64,000 nucleotides of DNA, from contig ML976774.1 in the NCBI GenBank assembly GCA_010015655.1, forward strand, positions 73,218 to 137,217, in the 5' to 3' direction. A program made the translations under genes and the position numbers. This document shows, piece after piece, positions 33,034 to 45,549 of the stretch. The notes beneath the pieces were generated by a model, which was not told the DNA's origin, made no database searches, and worked only from the letters and a program-made list of their open reading frames with translations. The stretch comes from Bimuria novae-zelandiae CBS 107.79. Taxonomy: Eukaryota > Ascomycota > Dothideomycetes > Pleosporales > Didymosphaeriaceae. Positions within the stretch are counted from its first letter, which is position 1, and the number at the start of each line of letters is the position of its first letter.

Positions 33034-34955
33034 TCATCGCTAGTCCGAGAATCCCGGCGTTTGTTTTGGAGATATTCTTTCCATGGGATATACCCTGAAG
33101 TCTGAATTATTGTTCTTTGTCTTTATGCGTACTTCCTCGACCATCTATCGCTATCCAGTGGTATCGATCTGGACGGACCCCAATATGGTGTTCATCACTC
33201 GGTGATTGGATATTTCTGGCGATACAAGCTCGATATGAACATACGCGTCACACGCATCTATCTGGTTATTGCCTGATCTACTAATTCTAATGTGCGTTTC
33301 ACATGTTTCTTATTTTTGGCATTCTGTGTATGGCGCCGAGCGTGGGAAAACATCGGCAAGGGGGGTTCGTTTTTAGCACGGTTTACACGGTCCAACTTTA
33401 CGACGCACTCCTTAAGATCTGGGATTTTGGGGTCATAATGTCCCGAGGTGAAACGCCATTATATGACGTCTCCTCCTTAATGTCTCTCATTAGTAATCAT
33501 GGTTCAGGCACAGCACCAGCGATGGGCGCAGGGGTGTTTTGTTGTAGGAGTATTGCATCAGCGATCCGGGCTTTTGCCTTGTATATGATGATTGCGATGC
33601 GAGGATATATGATGGGGGAGAGTGAGAATGAAACATCGGCACCGATGTCACTATAGTGACACGAGGATGCTGAAAGTTTTTTGCACTTGATACATTCCGG
33701 CTACGCGCATGTGAAGGCTCCAATGTGGTTGTTGCCTACCTATCACAGCAGCCGCTTTTTGATGAGACACCGTTATTCCACTGTCACTGTCACCGCCATG
33801 AGGGGACACACGAGCCTGTCAACGTTTCTCTGATTACCACTGTCATAGATCACTCAACGCCCCCTTCAATTCCAGTATCATCATCCTTCATCGCCGACCG
33901 TCCCTCCCGTGTTCCACGGCTTTCGCCTTCGTTTCTCTTCCACGCCTTGCCCCTCTCAGCCCACGTGTGTTTGGAATTTCAGTGGGAACAATAATCTAGC
34001 GCCCCTGGAAACCCCTGAGCGAGACAAATAGGTAGGAAATCCCGCCGTGCCGGCGCCGCAAGCGAGCGAGCGCTCTGCCCGACCTCAAACAATTGCGACC
34101 AAACACGATAACATCAGACCACCCACGACGGTGAGCTCAAACGCGCGCCCGACGCCAGGCGACAACGCCAAACATGGAGACAGATACCCGCCCTAGCGCC
34201 CGAGGCTGTGCAGATAATGACGGATGACATGGACCTGGCTCACGCTACGGTCGCGCCGTTGCGAGACTCAGGTTTCGAGTTGACGATGTACCTCTTGCAA
34301 TACGCTGCAATACGAGCGTGTACGAGAGTCCTATGATTCATACGATATACCTCATCTGATTTTTCTCAAAACCTTGGGAATTCAGCTCGATGCAGAGACG
34401 CCTTCCCGCCCTAAAGAGAGTGATAGTGGCGCCCCGAGCTTGAGTAATTGCAAGCATCACCCCTCCGTGCACACCACCCTTACTCCTGAGGTGGCGATAT
34501 GTAGCCTCATGCCCCGTTGGCCATCCTTGGAACAGCCCGATGAGACCAACACTATGTTCCGTGGGCCATCGGCGGTACGCGCTAGGCTGGACCGAACCTT
34601 ATCTGGTGGTTCTGCACGCGATCACGTTTCTAGCCCATTAGGCGCGTAGCTAACGACTTCCGGGTCCCCAAAATTTTTGCCACGGTTCGGCGTACCAAAA
34701 AGAGGTAGGTGAGCCTGGAGACGGGATTGATCCTTGGTTCGCAGGTGGGACTGGGAGGCATTGGAAAACGAAGATACCGTTGGGATAAGTGGGGATGAGA
34801 ATCTTCGAGTACCGCGGAGATCTTGGAAGTGGCTTGCTCGAAGGGACATGATCCGATGGTCGGAAGCAACATTGAAGTCATAGCTTATCCTGGGGGTTTA
34901 ACGGTGGATGGTGCTTTTTCGGAGCGGCTCGTGTGGTGTTGGGACAAGTACCGTA
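33034..34955. other. Gene-free flank leading into the repeat block
   Basis: Follows the homeodomain gene stop. It contains its 3' untranslated region, then mixed-composition DNA with only short uninformative frames. CT-rich stretches at about 33.85-33.97 kb resemble fungal promoter pyrimidine tracts, but no gene follows. No repeat pair is seen until 34,956. Confidence 0.45.
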
Positions 34956-35164
34956 CCGTATCTTGGCAGTCAATGCGCACCGTCAGACGATGCGCACCCC
35001 AGCACAATCGCACGGCCAAGAACATGAGGCTGTACAGGCACCCACAAAAGCTATTATCACGTGAATCTCTGAAGTTGCGGCCTCCTAGGCCTGTAGATAA
35101 TTGCTAGCTATTCAGATTATTAATATCTACTTAGTGCTCTGATAATTCGGCCACTGCGCGACTA
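34956..35164 (+). mobile_element. Truncated 5' end of a Fot1/pogo-like element
   Basis: Starts CCGTATCTTGGCAGTCAATG directly after TA. It aligns by eye with the left ends of the elements at 2821 and 57,630, including the later shared text GAGGCTGTA and ATATCTACTTAGTG. After about 209 bp it is cut off by the LTR-like sequence starting at 35,165. It is little RIP-mutated. Only the non-coding end is present. Confidence 0.7.
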
Positions 35165-35420
35165 TGTTAGGATCCTGAACGTCAGGGACGACATGAGCCT
35201 TCCCATGTAGATATCACTGACCAGTGATGTGCGACCACAACGACGGTCACGTGACTTAATCAGTGTAATCAGTGGTCTTGGCATACTAAGCTATACTTAA
35301 TTGGCTTAATTAGAATAATTAGTTTAGTAGTCGCCCTAAGTATATAGAAATATAAAGACAGACTTTTATCTTCGTATTTAACCTATTTATTAATATATTA
35401 TTTAGATTTAACTTAGGCTC
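35165..35420 (+). repeat. LTR-like terminus (TGTTAGGATCC family), approximate end
   Basis: Begins TGTTAGGATCCTGAACGTCA, the form of a retrotransposon LTR start, and interrupts the Fot1-like remnant. A sequence with a similar opening occurs at 40,268. The first 130 bp are GC-rich and little mutated, then AT-rich. No partner LTR with a matching target duplication was found, so the end is a guess. Confidence 0.45.
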
Positions 35421-35524
35421 TTATTAATTTAATATCTTATAAAGTTAATACTAACGCCCTATTAATAAGCGCAAGCTATTAATAGCCCTTTTCTACCTTG
35501 TAGTTATTAAAACCTAATGAGATA

Positions 35525-35754
35525 GCTGACCTTAGAGAGTCTAAGGTTAGTTCTTAGGTAAGAGTACTATAAGGTAGTGAAGGGGTATTAATAGCTCATG
35601 CATATTAATAAGGCGTTAGTATTAAGAGCAAAATGTTAAGTCCCTAAGGGGTAGCTAGTCTTAAAGGAGGCTAAGGTTAGTTCTTAGGTAGGAATACTAT
35701 AAGGTAAGGAAGAGGTATTAATAGCTTACGCGTATTAATAGGGCGTTAGTATTA
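35525..35754 (+). repeat. Tandem direct repeat, two units about 128 bp apart
   Basis: 35,525-35,625 and 35,653-35,754 share most of their bases, including CTAAGGTTAGTTCTTAGGTA, ACTATAAGGTA and GGCGTTAGTATTAA. Each unit also contains inverted TATTAATA motifs. Differences are largely C/T and G/A. The unit lies within retroelement-derived AT-rich DNA. Confidence 0.75.
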
Positions 35755-36473
35755 AAAATAAAATAAAGTTATAATGAAATTTATAATAGTCTAAGTTAAA
35801 TAAAATAATAGGTTAATAAATAAGTTAAACACGAGTATGAAAGGTTATACTTAACATTCTTATATATACGTCTTATTCTATAAATTTTAAAATTCTATTT
35901 ATTCTAGAGTCCTATATACTAATATATTTTTAAGACTTTTAATATTCTTAAGACGCGTAACTTTATTACATAGTTTATGATTAAGTTAGAAATCTTAGTA
36001 AGAATGCGTATATAAGTACTAATACCTTACTATGCATTATATTATGTCCTAATATTAGCTCCCCCCTCTAGACTTAATATCTTTATAAGTTAACTATTTA
36101 TAAAGCTACTTCTTTAAACTGCCTAATACTATTATTTATAGGCTAATTATTTTAAATAAATTAACGTATTTACTATTATTACGAATACGTACTTTGCTAA
36201 AAAAAAGTAATTACTTTATTAATTATTATTGCTATACTTAAAGTTTATAAATTACGTTTAGTATAGTAATTAGAAGTATAAGTCTAAGGAAATCCTATCA
36301 CTAAATTATTTAAAAATAGATGCTAAAATAGAGAGGTTAAAAAAGCTAGCGTAGGATGGTAAATAGGTTAGTGTTAAGCTAGGATTAGGTTAGATTACAT
36401 AAGAACCCAACCCTAACCTAACCTTAACCTAATCCTAACTTAACATTTTAGTATTAAGGTGGAATAAGAAAGT

Positions 36474-36723
36474 TATTAGATAGATTAGTAGTGCACGATT
36501 CCGGAAGGATTAGAAACAGGATAACGCTACGAAGAAGTGTAACTATTTATAAATAAAGGATAACTATTCTTAATTAATAGAGGTAACTTAGCGTCTTAGC
36601 TAGTTAGATATAAGAATAGAAGGACCTTATATCCCTATATAGATAAGATAGATAAAACAGATTCTTTTCCCTTATTTAATAATTATTTTTTACGGTTAAG
36701 CTAAAACATGCTTAAATCTAATA
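36474..36723 (+). repeat. Copia-type LTR, left copy
   Basis: About 250 bp matching 61,349-61,599 in the same orientation, including TAGTAGTGCACGATTC, ACCTTATATCCCT and ACGGTTAAGC. The termini read TATTAG...CTAATA, RIP-altered forms of TGTTAG...CTGACA. The 5-bp flanks of the two copies do not match, so they may not be the two ends of one insertion. Confidence 0.75.
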
Positions 36724-38206
36724 ATTAAGAGTCTTACTACCTTAGCTAATACTATCTTAATGTGATCTGACTATAACGTTAAGAGATTACATAGACTATA
36801 TAGGGTAGATAGCATAGCTATAAGCAAGATACGTTATTTATAATATTTAGAATAAGATTAACCCTACTATAACTACTTTATTAATTAATTATAAAGCTAG
36901 TAGCTATTAGAGCGCTAGTAATTGCTAACTACGCACTAGTAGTAAACGTCTAAATACTAATAAGGCTATCTAAACTATTAATAGCGGGATAACAAGCATT
37001 TAAGAAAGGTCTTAAGTATTATAAAATTCTTATTAAATAATACAAAAGTAATTAACACGAATTTTTAAGAAATTAAGTCTTTATTAAATTGTCGCGTTTA
37101 TTAATTCATGATATTATTATACCTACTGTGCACCTGCTACCTTCTAAAGTAATTATTATAATAGTAGGTTACTAATCTAAAGCTAATAGTTAGCATTAAA
37201 AATATATTAATTAAAAATAAGCATATAATTAATACCTTACTTTACTTAAACTAATAATAAGTATAAACTAGGACATATAGCTAGCTAAGTATAACTAAGT
37301 AGCTACTAAGGTGGAGACATATTCAGTTCCTAAGTTATTATAGCTTAATATAATTATAAAAGACTTTTTACCTATTATAAATAAAGGTACATCTATCTAG
37401 TCTATAAATTTTTAAAATAATAGTTAATTTGTAGCTAGCATAACCTAAAAGGAGATAATAAAACGCTTTTAAAAATATATAATCATTAATTATCCTTTTT
37501 AATTAGGGAAATATAAGGCTAATTTTATAGCTAATAATATATTATATCTCGCTAAAGGTGGTGTACCTACTTAGGATAATAGTAAGGACGCCTTTTATGC
37601 TAAAAGTACGCTATCTATAAACTAGGGCAGACTCTGTAATTAACGTCTAAATAGTAAGAATAATTCTAAGTGTAAGTAGCCTTTAACTTAAGAGCTAGCT
37701 ATAGTAAAAGAAATAAAATACCTTACCTATAAATAACGTCACTATATTAAGGACTACTATTATATTAATCCTAATAAGGGTCCTAAGTAGTGGAAACTAA
37801 ACGAGACTATTAATAAGGTTATTAAATTTAAATATAAGAATAGTGTAATATTTTAAGGACTAATTATTGCATAAAGCAGGCCTTAATCTTAAATTTTAAA
37901 TATTAAATAATTATATACTTTTACGTCTAAAATCCCTAAAGACTAACTAAAAGGTTAAATAATGTTAACTATTAAAGTTAGATTTATATTAGCTTTATTT
38001 AAAACTAATTATAATAAATATCTACTTTAGCGTTCGTTTATCCTTAACTTAGGATCTATATGTTATATTATAAATAATCTTAATTAAGTCTATAACTTTC
38101 GCTCGCCAACACTAGGAGACTTCATATAGGCTAGCGATATAAAAATATTAATTAAAAGATATAGTTGTTAGGAGGACTTATTGCACTAGTACTGAAAGAA
38201 AATACT
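36724..38206. other. AT-rich retroelement remnant, no readable domain
   Basis: Sequence just inside the left copia-type LTR. It is stop-saturated in all frames, and I could not read a domain with confidence. It would be the gag/early pol part of the copia element if the LTR assignment is right. Confidence 0.35.
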
Positions 38207-38429
38207 TAATAACAAGTTACATTAGTTAATAGATAGATTCTCCTCGTTCTATCTACTAAGGAGCGAAGTACATCGCAGGATATGGAAGCTAGTCCCATAT
38301 AGGACTCGCTCCACACATGTAGTGTTTTACAACATAATGGAGACCTTAATAACTATTAATAGAATACTCACTTTTTATACACGCATTCCTTATAATACGC
38401 CTAAGGCCTTTAAAATTATTAATTTAATA
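38207..38429 (+). repeat. Second LTR family, left copy
   Basis: About 220 bp repeated in direct orientation at 55,917-56,130. Shared text includes GAAGCGAAGTACATCGC-type sequence, ATGGAAGCTAGTCCCATA, CTCCACACATGTAGT and ACACGCATTCCTT. The right copy ends TTAATCCGACA, and this copy the RIP form TTAATTTAATA. The right copy is split by the Gypsy insertion. The outer start is uncertain by about 10 bp. Confidence 0.75.
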
Positions 38430-41090
38430 CTAGGAGTCTTTTCTTTCTTAATATTAATTATATATGTAAAGGATTAAATGTCTAAAATTAAATGTGCTAG
38501 ATAAAAATTATTACTCTTTATAATTAGCTTTTAACTTAGACTATTGCTTTATTATTATTAATTAATTATTTTAGGGTGCAGTTTAGTAATACCTTTATAA
38601 AAGTATCTATAGGAATATTTTTACTATTAATTTATTAGATTTTTATAATCTTATAGTATTCGTATAACTAGCACAGTGCTATAATATTAATTATAAAGCG
38701 CTTTTCCTTAGTTATTCTAAGCTTTATAAAGCACTCGTATAAGGAATATAAGTCTATATAAATAACTAAGGAAACTACAGACAGACTAAGGCGCTCTATA
38801 ATTATTTATAAGGTAATAATAATAGTAATATTTATATTAAACCTGTTAACTATACTATAGATCTTAAAGGCTGGTACGCTCCGTATAACACGCTTACGCT
38901 TTATAAAGCTATAGTATATTATATTACTATAAATTATAGCGATATTATTAATATTTATAAACTTATTAATAAGTATAAGTATAAAGTCTAGCTACGAGCT
39001 AAGGTCCTTGTTATAAATAAAAAAGCTTTCTACGAATACTATTAGCTTAGTATTAAGAAGGTTAATAGGTACGTAGCGTAGTCTATAGTTAGGAGCCTTT
39101 ATTTATTATTAAAGGCGCTTATTAAGCGTCTTAATATCCTTATTTAAAGGTTATTACGCTTAAGCTACTACGGATAAGTTAAAAGAAGTTTTTAGTTAAT
39201 ATATTAATATAATATACGCCTTATAAGCGCGCTATTTAGTATACTATTACGCGCGATTAGAGGCATTAATAGCTATAGCTTAATTATTCCTCCTTATCCC
39301 TTTTACTTAGGGTTTAAAGTTATTTTATAGTTATCTATATTACTAGGATCTATTATAAGTATATAGCTATTAAAGTCTAGTTATCCGTTTAGCGTTAGTA
39401 TAGTCTTTAGCTTTAATTTAAACTATGTCTTCTTAAATCTTTTCTCTTTATACGCTAAGAATGCGGCTATTCTAAGTATAAAGCATTATTAGTTTATATA
39501 CTAATAATACTAAAGTTATCTACGTTACTATTTATTACTAATAAGCATAGGTTATATATTAACGTAAATATGTCTATTCCCTTATAGTAATATCTATAGT
39601 AGGTTGTCTACTAATAGACTCCTGCTTTCGCGATTCTATATAGCGGCTTAATCACATAGAGCAGCGTGCCTTCTAGATATCTAGATGCTAGCTTAGTAGG
39701 GAGGTGTGCGAGTATTATTCTCCTAAGATTTATTTACGCCTATAGATATGCCTGCGTTATATTACGAAGCTTAAGATTTATCTTATGTCGTATAAGTATA
39801 GGCACTAGGACTACAATTACACGCTAGTTATAGCGTTAAATAGTTTAAAATTACGTTAAGATAGTCTCTTTACCATAGTTCTAGTATCCTTAAATAATTA
39901 ATTTTTAAAGCTTAGTTGTCTTTTTCTTAACTTCTCGCACTAGACGCGACTTAAATATATAAATTTTACTATAAATTTTTTAGTTATATTATTTAAACTT
40001 AAATACTTTATAGCCTACTAAATTACTAAGTTTTTAATTATTAAATACCTTAAAAGGTTTGCTAGGCGTTATAATAACTCTATTATTACGTAGCTTTATA
40101 ATAAGCTTAAGGTTAACTTCTTTTTTCTTAGTAATGTAAACGTTTACCTTCCTTTTATTTCTTAATTCTAGGGGGCAGCCTTTCTTACGTAGTTACGTTA
40201 TTAATAGCACTATTATATTTATAGGTAGCGCATACTACTACTATAGCGCATTAGAGTTACTCTAAAGGTAGTCCATGCTAGGATCCTAAAATGAGGTGGC
40301 GTCGAAAGTGGTTTATGACGAAACCAGAACCGAACCCCACCAAGGATTATGTAATGTCCTACAATGTCCCAAGCTCCAAGCTATAGGACATGGATAGGAT
40401 CACGTGATTATACCACGGGATCCCACATGTACCACGTTTGGGATTCCATAGAACTATGGGATACTATGGGATTAAGTATGTATATAGGGATACGATAGTA
40501 AAACCTTCTATTATTAATCTATTATTTAGATTTAAATAGGCAACTTTATTAATTTATGTATACTATATACCCCTCTAATACTAATGTCCCTATTAATAAG
40601 CGTAAACTATTAATATCTCTTTCCTATATTTAATATCGCTGCTATCCGAGAACCAATCCTAGACCTATTTAGGACTAGTTATGTTAAGTAGATTTAATAT
40701 CTTAAACACCTTTAATATAAGTAAATACGAGATCCTTTCTAACGCACCTAATACTACCCTTAATATAAATAATAAAATAAATACTACCTATATTAAGGAC
40801 AGTTTTTTTTTTTTTTTTCTAAACTAGACTTCTTTTATAAAAAGTAAAATACACGGAACTATAAATTCTCTAACTTAACCTCTACTTTTACAGAATGAAG
40901 AAGGATTAGGAAAAAGCCAATAAAACTATATTTACTGCTACTTATATAAAGGGAAAGGCCTTTAAGTGGATCTATCCCTACCTTAATTAATACCTAAAAA
41001 AAGAAAATAGCAAAAGGGATACTAGTAAAAAAAATATAAAAAACCATAATAAATTCTATAAGAAAGTTAAATAATACTTTAAAGTACCTA
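38430..41090. other. AT-rich degraded repeat DNA with a GC-richer LTR-like island
   Basis: Stop-saturated throughout except about 40,268-40,490, which is GC-richer and opens TGCTAGGATCCTAAAATGAG, like the LTR start at 35,165. A small hairpin pair (TTTCCTTAGTTATT at 38.70 kb and its complement at 38.76 kb) and a run of T residues (about 40,802-40,819) are present. No coding domain could be read. Confidence 0.4.
40268..40640 (+). repeat. LTR-like sequence, little RIP-mutated, approximate end
   Basis: Opens TGCTAGGATCCTAAAATGAG and contains ATCACGTGATTATACC; its start resembles 35,165. The following AT-rich text (CTATTATTTAGATTTAA) also resembles the sequence after the 35,165 copy. Possibly a solo LTR; no partner was found. 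Confidence 0.4.
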
Positions 41091-42420
41091 CAGTCACTCC
41101 GCAGTAGTCTGGTGCGCTAAGGTGATCGGCGTCAGTTTCGCGAAGCGACTCCCCCACCAAAACAACCCATAGAGTATCGAAAAGTAGGCCAAATTTAATA
41201 ATTCTTGGTAGTAACTAGTAAATTAATGCTTAATACTTTATTTAGTAACTATTTGCGTGCATGCAGGCAGCGATTCTATCTAGTATACTTAATATAAAAT
41301 AATGTATAAGGCGCGTTAGGATCCTCTGCTAGCAGTCCTTTAAGGTAGTATAAAACCTCTCCTATTTATCCTTACTAGTTCTAAATTCAGTTATATAGGG
41401 ATAGCGATTCCTTATCTTACGTTTAAGCTGCCACTAGAGGTGCTTTATAAGGTTAAGGTCAGGAGAATAAAGTAGGAAATTAATAGTCTAGATCCTGTAA
41501 TTAACTAAGAAGTCGCGCGTATAAATCGCTGTGTAAATCCAAGCGTTATCGTGCATAAATCGCTCGCCTGGCAGGTATAAGTTTAAGAGACCTTCTTCTA
41601 GTATTTTAGTATAGCTTTAAGCGGTGTATCTATTGCGCGGCGCTGTAGGGTCTCTTTACATAATAATAAGTGGTGATCGCCGGATACGCCCTCGAGAATC
41701 GATCTATATTAAAGCCCACACTATCTGTTAAGGTGGCCGACTAGTAGATTGTTTAGAGATTATACGGCGCTCCCACTTCTTATAGGGATACCTAAATACC
41801 CACTTAGCGTCGGCGCCGCGACCCTTTTAAACAGAGTACTTATCTAAGAACTAAAGAGGCGTTAAGCGCTAGTTAAAGTTTCTATACTCGCGGCAGAACT
41901 TAAGCCGTAATTAGGTAGTAGCTTTATTAATTTTAGGCCTCCGCTTAGCTTTAAAGTTAGTAAGGCCTTATTCCTTAAGTGCTCTATATAGTATATCGTT
42001 AGAGACGTCCTTCCTAAGGTGCGCCTCCTTAGCGAGCTCTTGATAGGTAATCTTTAGCTTTTTTTATACTTGTCGCAGTAGCGTTCGTTTCTCTTAATAA
42101 GTAAGCTTAGGAGGCTACCTACTATAAGGGCGAGAGGTGTTATTATCTATCTTATTGTACCTCTTAATAGTGTCGCGTATGCACTTTGCTATATAGCGAA
42201 ACTCGCGCGCTAGCTCTGCTAGCGTCGCACTAGCCTCCGCCTTAGAGATAATACTTTCCCGTGCCTGCGCTATTAATTCACCACCCGCGACGCGATTTGC
42301 GCTTATTTCTAAGCCAAAAGCTCTTATTTTGGTGGAGATAGAGAGGGTGGAAGTGGTTGAGGTGTTTGGCGCGCGCGCGTCGGGTTGACACTAGCGCACC
42401 AGACTAACGCGCTAGTACTG
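41091..42420 (-). mobile_element. Tc1-like transposon, RIP-degraded
   Basis: A 1.33 kb element between TA sites at 41,089-41,090 and 42,421-42,422. The ends are imperfect inverted repeats beginning CAGT and sharing GTCTGGTGCGCTA, the start typical of Tc1 elements. On the minus strand near 41.54-41.59 kb translation gives ARRFMHDNAW, equivalent to the second catalytic block (DNAxxH) of Tc1 transposases. Other frames are interrupted by TAA/TAG. The size is normal for Tc1. Confidence 0.85.
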
Positions 42421-42422
42421 TA

Positions 42423-45388
42423 ACTATAAAGCTATCGCGGAATAAGCTATGTAGTAACTTAAATAAGTCTGCTTAGCTACTAAATACAACTCTAAGTTCC
42501 GTAGACGTTTAGACTAGATTAAGTAGAATAAAGCCATTCTTATGACTATATACTATAGAGGACTTAAACTAGCCCTACGTAAGGAACTACTACGTAGCGG
42601 AGCGAAAACTAACACTCTAAAAGTACTATTAAAGGAGGCTATTAAAATTCATAAGAAATAGTACAAACTAAAGCGCGATATATAATAAAACTAGTTAAGA
42701 AGACAAGGCTATAGACTACCTATAAGTAATAATAACTATTATAGTAAATAATAAACCCTAAGGTAAGGTCACTATTGACACTGGCCTATAAAAGACGTTT
42801 AGTACTACAACTAAATTAACGTAATTAGAAAAGGAATAGAAAAGTTTATAAACTATTATAAGCCTAACTAATAGCGTATCCTAAATAGAACTTAATAATA
42901 ATAGAGGACCATGACGCGTAAGTGTTTTATATATAATAAACTAGATCATATCGCCAGGAACTGTAGATCTAAAAATAAGGTTACTAGATAGTTAAACATA
43001 CTTACCGTTAATACTTTAGAGAAAACCGACGAAGAATAGTAAGTAATAAATGCTATTAAAGCACCTAATATAGATTTAGAGCAAACTAACTCGCCTAACT
43101 TATAATTATATAAGGATATAAAAGAAGAATTACCGATAGAATACGAGGAACTGTTAAAATAAGCTTCTATACTATACCTAAATAAAAGAAAACTAACGTA
43201 TTCTAATTCGTACATAAATATTAACTAAGTAAAACTAACTTTAGATTTATAATAACTAGACTACTACTAGAAGACATAATTCGCACCTAACTAATTATTA
43301 AAAATATAAAGAAATACGCCGATTAGAGTTATAAATACAAAAATCTAAAAAGTAAACTCAAAGTTGTACGGCGCGGAGCTATTAAGGTAATAATAATAGT
43401 AAAATTTTATAATTTAATTAAACGTTTTTTCTTTAAAGTTATTATAACTAGCGTCTTTTAAGAGCTCAACTGGTCTTATAATAGCTAGATGTTTAAAATA
43501 GCAATAAAGCTATCTTAACTCTATTTTTATGAGAAATATAGTTACATGCTCTCTCTTATTAAAATAAAACTATAAATATTCCTATTTATAGATTATGGGG
43601 ATGCGTACATTGCTCTAGACAAGCTTATCGATAGTATTGTTAAAGTAGACCTTTAGTCTATCTATGTCTGCAAGGCATAGTAAAAACGGTGTAGGCGTAT
43701 CTAGCACCTTAAAGTCGATTTTTCTAATCTCTGTTAGAATCTGTATGGTGCTGATAGACACTATAATACTACCTTTGCGAAATTTAATAGATAATTTTCT
43801 TACTATAAATATATTTATTATAACTATTAGGTCGTCCTATATAAGCACGAGGTACTATTTCTTGCTAATTGTAAATATATTAGTAGCACCTATATTAGAG
43901 AAAATTCCTTAATACATAGATTGCGTGTCATAGTCCTTAATAAAAAATTATAATGCTGGCGATAATAGTGCGTCTTTACTATATATATCTTTACTAAAGA
44001 TATAGTATATAAATGCTTAATTTATAAGTTATTACTTCTTAAAAAAATTAATATTTTACATACGTAGTTATAAAGTGCTGCTTATTAATATTATACTACT
44101 AAATACTATTATTATTATTATCCTCGTAGTTTTCCTATCTCTAGCTTTACTATTTATACTAGTTTATATACTTACTACCTTTTTACTCTGCAAGGTGCAT
44201 AGAGAAGTCTATAGGTAGTAGTGTACCTATAAAGTAACATGCGGAGAAGAACTACGTGCGGGCGACTTTACGTTCTTTATTAGTATAGTTAGTTAAATAG
44301 TAGCCCTCTTTTTAGTAGATAAAGCCCTTTTTTTTACGTGACGTTATAAATTCACGTCTACTATTATTACTAGCGCTAATTACCACTATTACCTTAGCCT
44401 CTTTAGAATCCGCCTGTAAATCTGTCTTTACCTCTAAATCCTCTTTAAACTCTTCTATTCCTGTTATTATAATAGTAGTTAAGATAGTACTAGTCCATAG
44501 TAATTATCTTACTCTTTATAAATATTTATCTTATTTGCTAACGTGGAAGATGCGTCTTAATTATAAACTATAAGTTTAAAAAAAAGTCCTTTATAGATTA
44601 TAGCTAGCTTAAAGTGTATTATTTTAAGTTCTAGAACCTTATAACACGCGTTAATAATAGTTATACGTAAAGTATTTTTACTTTTAAAGTTCTTACTAAG
44701 CGCGCGTTAGTATAACTATAGCTTATTAAGTAAAATCTATAGTACCTTATATAAGCTCTTATTAAAATCCTCTGTACGTACATAAATAAACGATATAGTT
44801 ATCTAGTCTGTATAATAGTATTAATAGTAAATGTTATAGTTAAAGTAGTTCTTAATCGTCGTGTACGTATTAGAAAAGCTATCGCCTCTATTTATAACAT
44901 ATATATAGAATATCTTTACTCCTCTTATAAGAATACGAGAAAATATAGCATAAAACTACTCTTTATAGATGTCTACCTCCTAATAGATACTAAAAAAGAT
45001 CTTTAATTTATTATTAAGTAAATTATATGCGTCTCTTGTGTATTTATTATTACTATTTTGGAGCTTAAAGAACTGCATCATTATATTAGTATTAAGTTAG
45101 TTATTATAGGAATAGCGCGACGATAGCGTCTTATATAGATTATATAGTAGCTGAGATAGTCTACTAGATATACTATTTATAGTTTATTATAGAAATAGCG
45201 TAATTTTATAATATACAATCGCTAGCGATCGTGTCTACGTCTATAGTTACTAATACTATAATTACGCGAATTATTCTTACTATTACTAAGACTAAGGTCT
45301 TTTAAGCGCACTACTTATAAAGAGTAGTTATTAACTATTAGTACTTTATCTTATTAGTTAGGTTTCTTTTATCTAGTACACTAGTTAT
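42423..45388 (+). pseudogene. LTR retrotransposon gag/protease remnant
   Basis: Plus-strand text includes, from about 42,911, MTRKCFIYNKLDHIARNC, a CCHC zinc-knuckle of a retroelement Gag (one cysteine changed to tyrosine-adjacent form). It is preceded by a helical Gag-like stretch around 42.5-42.7 kb and followed by degraded frames to 45.39 kb. It probably belongs to the element whose LTRs are at 38.2 and 55.9 kb. Stops are TAA/TAG throughout. Confidence 0.55.
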
Positions 45389-45549
45389 TGTAATGGGCTA
45401 CGCCCAGTTGTTGCCTCGGATCCTTGACCCTCGGTTATGCGAACCCCAGATATATAAGTTTAACGCCTGAAGCTTAACTTTAGACTCTTTATTAAATTTA
45501 TAAGTATTCTTTTAGCACCTTTAGCTCCTTAAGCACCTAGCCCTTTATA
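45389..45549 (+). repeat. Gypsy 5' LTR
   Basis: 161 bp, direct repeat of 55,756-55,916. The 5' end TGTAATGGGCTACG is intact, while the 3' end is mutated to CCCTTTATA. Confidence 0.85.

Noticed and set aside
36360..36460. Telomere-like text (CCCTAACCTAACCTTAACC)
   Set aside because: The units are irregular and form an inverted pair with GTTAAGCTAGGATTAGGTTAG just upstream. There is no regular (TTAGGG)n array, so it is a hairpin in degraded repeat DNA and not a telomere.
42946..43215. Minus-strand 89-codon frame rich in Leu/Ser/Tyr
   Set aside because: It lies antisense to the zinc-knuckle Gag remnant. RIP-type AT enrichment creates such hydrophobic frames by chance.
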